Source: Pseudomonadota bacterium
Lineage (GTDB): Bacteria; Pseudomonadota; Alphaproteobacteria; Acetobacterales; Acetobacteraceae
Assembly (NCBI GenBank): GCA_023424475.1
Contig: JAFADX010000245.1
Location: 1-7,232 of the forward strand
Direction: 5' to 3'
DNA length: 7,232 nt
The position numbers and the translations under genes were made by a program. Shown in pieces: positions 6,291 to 7,232 of this stretch (within the stretch, counting starts at the first letter, position 1; every line of letters starts with the position of its first letter). Under the pieces are notes generated by a model. That model saw only the letters and a list, made by a program, of their open reading frames with translations, was not told the DNA's origin and ran no database searches.

Positions 6291-6312
6291 CGGACATGCT
6301 GCCGCATGTCCG
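6291..6312 (+). terminator. Terminator-like hairpin after the aminotransferase gene
   Basis: CGGACATGC (6291-6299) and GCATGTCCG (6304-6312) form a perfect 9-bp stem with a 4-base loop, ten bases past the aminotransferase stop. The bases after it on the plus strand (TCCTCAAA) are not a T-tract, so its termination strength is uncertain, but position and stem make this the likely end of the transcript. Confidence 0.6.
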
Positions 6313-6320
6313 TCCTCAAA

Positions 6321-6352
6321 CGCCGGACCGTCGGCGGGCCGCGTTCGCGGCC
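6321..6352 (-). terminator. Tandem hairpins downstream of the right-hand hydrolase
   Basis: In the direction of the minus-strand hydrolase, two stems follow each other without a gap. The first is GGCCGCG-TT-CGCGGCC (6337-6352) and the second is CGCCG-N6-CGGCG (6321-6336). The second is followed on the minus strand by TTTGAGG, a short T-run. They lie 59-90 bases past the hydrolase stop and are a plausible terminator for leftward transcription in this convergent spacer. Confidence 0.4.
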
Positions 6353-6410
6353 TCGGCCAGCGCCGCTGTCCGCGGGTCCGGTCTTTGCAGGCCAAGGCCG
6401 GCCCGGGGCT

Positions 6411-7232
6411 TCAGCCGAACAGGATCGGCGCCGCGGCCTCTGCCATCCCGGCGTTGGAATGCCCGACGCCCGGCACGGTGACGACCCGCCAGGCGAAGGG
6501 GGTGTCCATCGCCTGGGCCGACCGGCGCGCCAGGTCGAAGAAGCGCCAGCCGCGGGCGAAGCGGTGCGTGCCGAGCGCGACGGCCCAGGGCTGGCGGGGC
6601 AGGCTCGGGTGGTTCGGATCGGTGTCGGCCTCGCCCAGCATCAGCGTGACGGGGCGCGCGAAGACCGCCCGCAGCGCCGCCGGGTCCGCCGCCGTCCCGC
6701 CAAGCCCGGCCGGAAAGGGCAGGTCGAGGCGGGGCAGGGTATAGGATCCGGCATTGGCGATGACGACGGCCTCCGCCCGCGGCGCGCCGGTCAGCAGCAT
6801 CCAGCGGTGCAGGAACTGCGCCCCGGCCGAATGGCCATAGACCGCGAATCCCTGCCGCCTGCTGCCCGCCATGGCCATGGCGGCCGCGACGACACGGTCG
6901 AAGGCGTGGAAGGACCAGGCGGCGGGCGGCGTTGCCCGGCCCTCGGCATCCTGCAGGTTGCCGTAGTTGTACCGGCGTGCGCGGGGAAACTTGTCCTGGC
7001 CGAATTCCGGCACCAGCAGCAGGGCGCCGTGCCGCCCGGCCAGGCCGCGCCATTCGTCGCGGTAGCGATCCCCGTCCCGCCGCACGCCATGCATGACGAC
7101 GAGGACCCTGCCCGCCGGCCCCCAGGCCGCCGGGCGATGATACCAGACCGGCATCGGCGCCGCGGTGGCGCCGCCGGCCTCCGCGATCTCGACCCGGCCG
7201 TCGCCCGGCGCGATGCCCGCCTGCCCCCGCGC
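6411..7232 (-). CDS. Alpha/beta hydrolase (partial, 5' end off window)
   Basis: About 273 residues are visible. The first ATG in the window is at 7154, but the frame stays open to the right edge. The 26 codons before that ATG read as natural sequence (GDGRVEIAEAGGATAAPMPV...) that leads into the first beta strand, so the true start is probably outside the window. Numbering from the 7154 ATG, RVLVVMHG (16-23) ends in the HG of the oxyanion hole. YGHSAGAQF (106-114) is the nucleophile elbow with Ser109, Asp177 in LGEADTDP is the likely acid, and His232 in VPGVGHSNAGM is the base. The arrangement, with the YNYGNLQDA and WSFHAFDRVV segments, recalls esterase/PHB-depolymerase-like hydrolases. The substrate is unknown. 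No signal peptide can be judged because the N terminus is missing. It converges on the aminotransferase gene, with a 130-bp spacer of hairpins between them, so there is no operon link to it. Confidence 0.85.
   Translation of the reverse strand, partial: ARGQAGIAPGDGRVEIAEAGGATAAPMPVWYHRPAAWGPAGRVLVVMHGVRRDGDRYRDEWRGLAGRHGALLLVPEFGQDKFPRARRYNYGNLQDAEGRATPPAAWSFHAFDRVVAAAMAMAGSRRQGFAVYGHSAGAQFLHRWMLLTGAPRAEAVVIANAGSYTLPRLDLPFPAGLGGTAADPAALRAVFARPVTLMLGEADTDPNHPSLPRQPWAVALGTHRFARGWRFFDLARRSAQAMDTPFAWRVVTVPGVGHSNAGMAEAAAPILFG

Noticed and set aside
4979..6744. Long frames overlapping the aminotransferase: minus 4979-6319 and plus 5005-6744
   Set aside because: Both are low-complexity Arg/Pro/Ala-rich translations in the wrong frame for a gene with complete class V aminotransferase motifs and a strong ribosome binding site.
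7152..7154. ATG at 7154 as the true start of the right-hand hydrolase
   Set aside because: The frame continues to the window edge with natural-looking codons and no stop, and there is no clear ribosome binding site before this ATG. An upstream start outside the window is more likely, though this is not proven.
1..7232. CRISPR arrays, tRNA or rRNA genes, insertion sequences, phage or toxin-antitoxin genes
   Set aside because: No spaced direct repeats, cloverleaf-like segments, transposase motifs or terminal inverted repeats were seen. The genes are ordinary metabolic enzymes with similar base composition throughout.

Overview
The window reads as chromosomal DNA from a very GC-rich alphaproteobacterium. 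The protein style (class III lipase, Alr4036/PNPOx-like flavoprotein, fused FAD/Fe-S 2-hydroxyacid dehydrogenase, serine-glyoxylate aminotransferase) would suit Acetobacteraceae or Roseomonas-like Rhodospirillales. That placement is an inference from style, not from a marker gene. I see no rRNA, tRNA, CRISPR array, insertion sequence, prophage gene or origin.

Layout from left to right. A pyridoxamine 5'-phosphate oxidase-like flavoprotein on the minus strand runs off the left edge (1-404). A 230-bp non-coding stretch with strong dyad symmetry (405-634) separates it from a class III lipase-like hydrolase on the minus strand (635-1336). After a 129-bp gap containing a terminator-like hairpin come two minus-strand genes that form a translationally coupled pair. 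The upstream one is a 969-residue FAD plus 4Fe-4S dehydrogenase of the YdiJ/GlcD-GlcF fusion type (2035-4944), and its stop codon overlaps the start of a DUF924 protein (1466-2038). A 151-bp divergent intergenic region (4945-5095) holds an inverted repeat and separates the dehydrogenase from a plus-strand serine-glyoxylate aminotransferase (5096-6280). A 130-bp convergent spacer with three hairpins (6281-6410) leads to a minus-strand alpha/beta hydrolase that runs off the right edge (6411-7232).

The most coherent functional story is the divergent pair. A flavin/iron-sulfur dehydrogenase oxidises a D-2-hydroxyacid (candidates are D-2-hydroxyglutarate, D-lactate and glycolate). Next to it a PLP aminotransferase makes glycine and hydroxypyruvate from serine and glyoxylate. 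This fits two-carbon/serine metabolism, either glycolate-to-glyoxylate-to-glycine flow or disposal of by-products of serine synthesis. The substrate cannot be decided from sequence alone. The DUF924 protein may be a partner of the dehydrogenase because of the overlapping stop/start.

I found no obviously new defence, mobile or RNA system. The points most worth a second look are the DUF924/dehydrogenase coupling, the dyad in the divergent promoter region and the structured element at 467-511. Many long open frames opposite the real genes are side effects of the GC-rich codon use and are left out.
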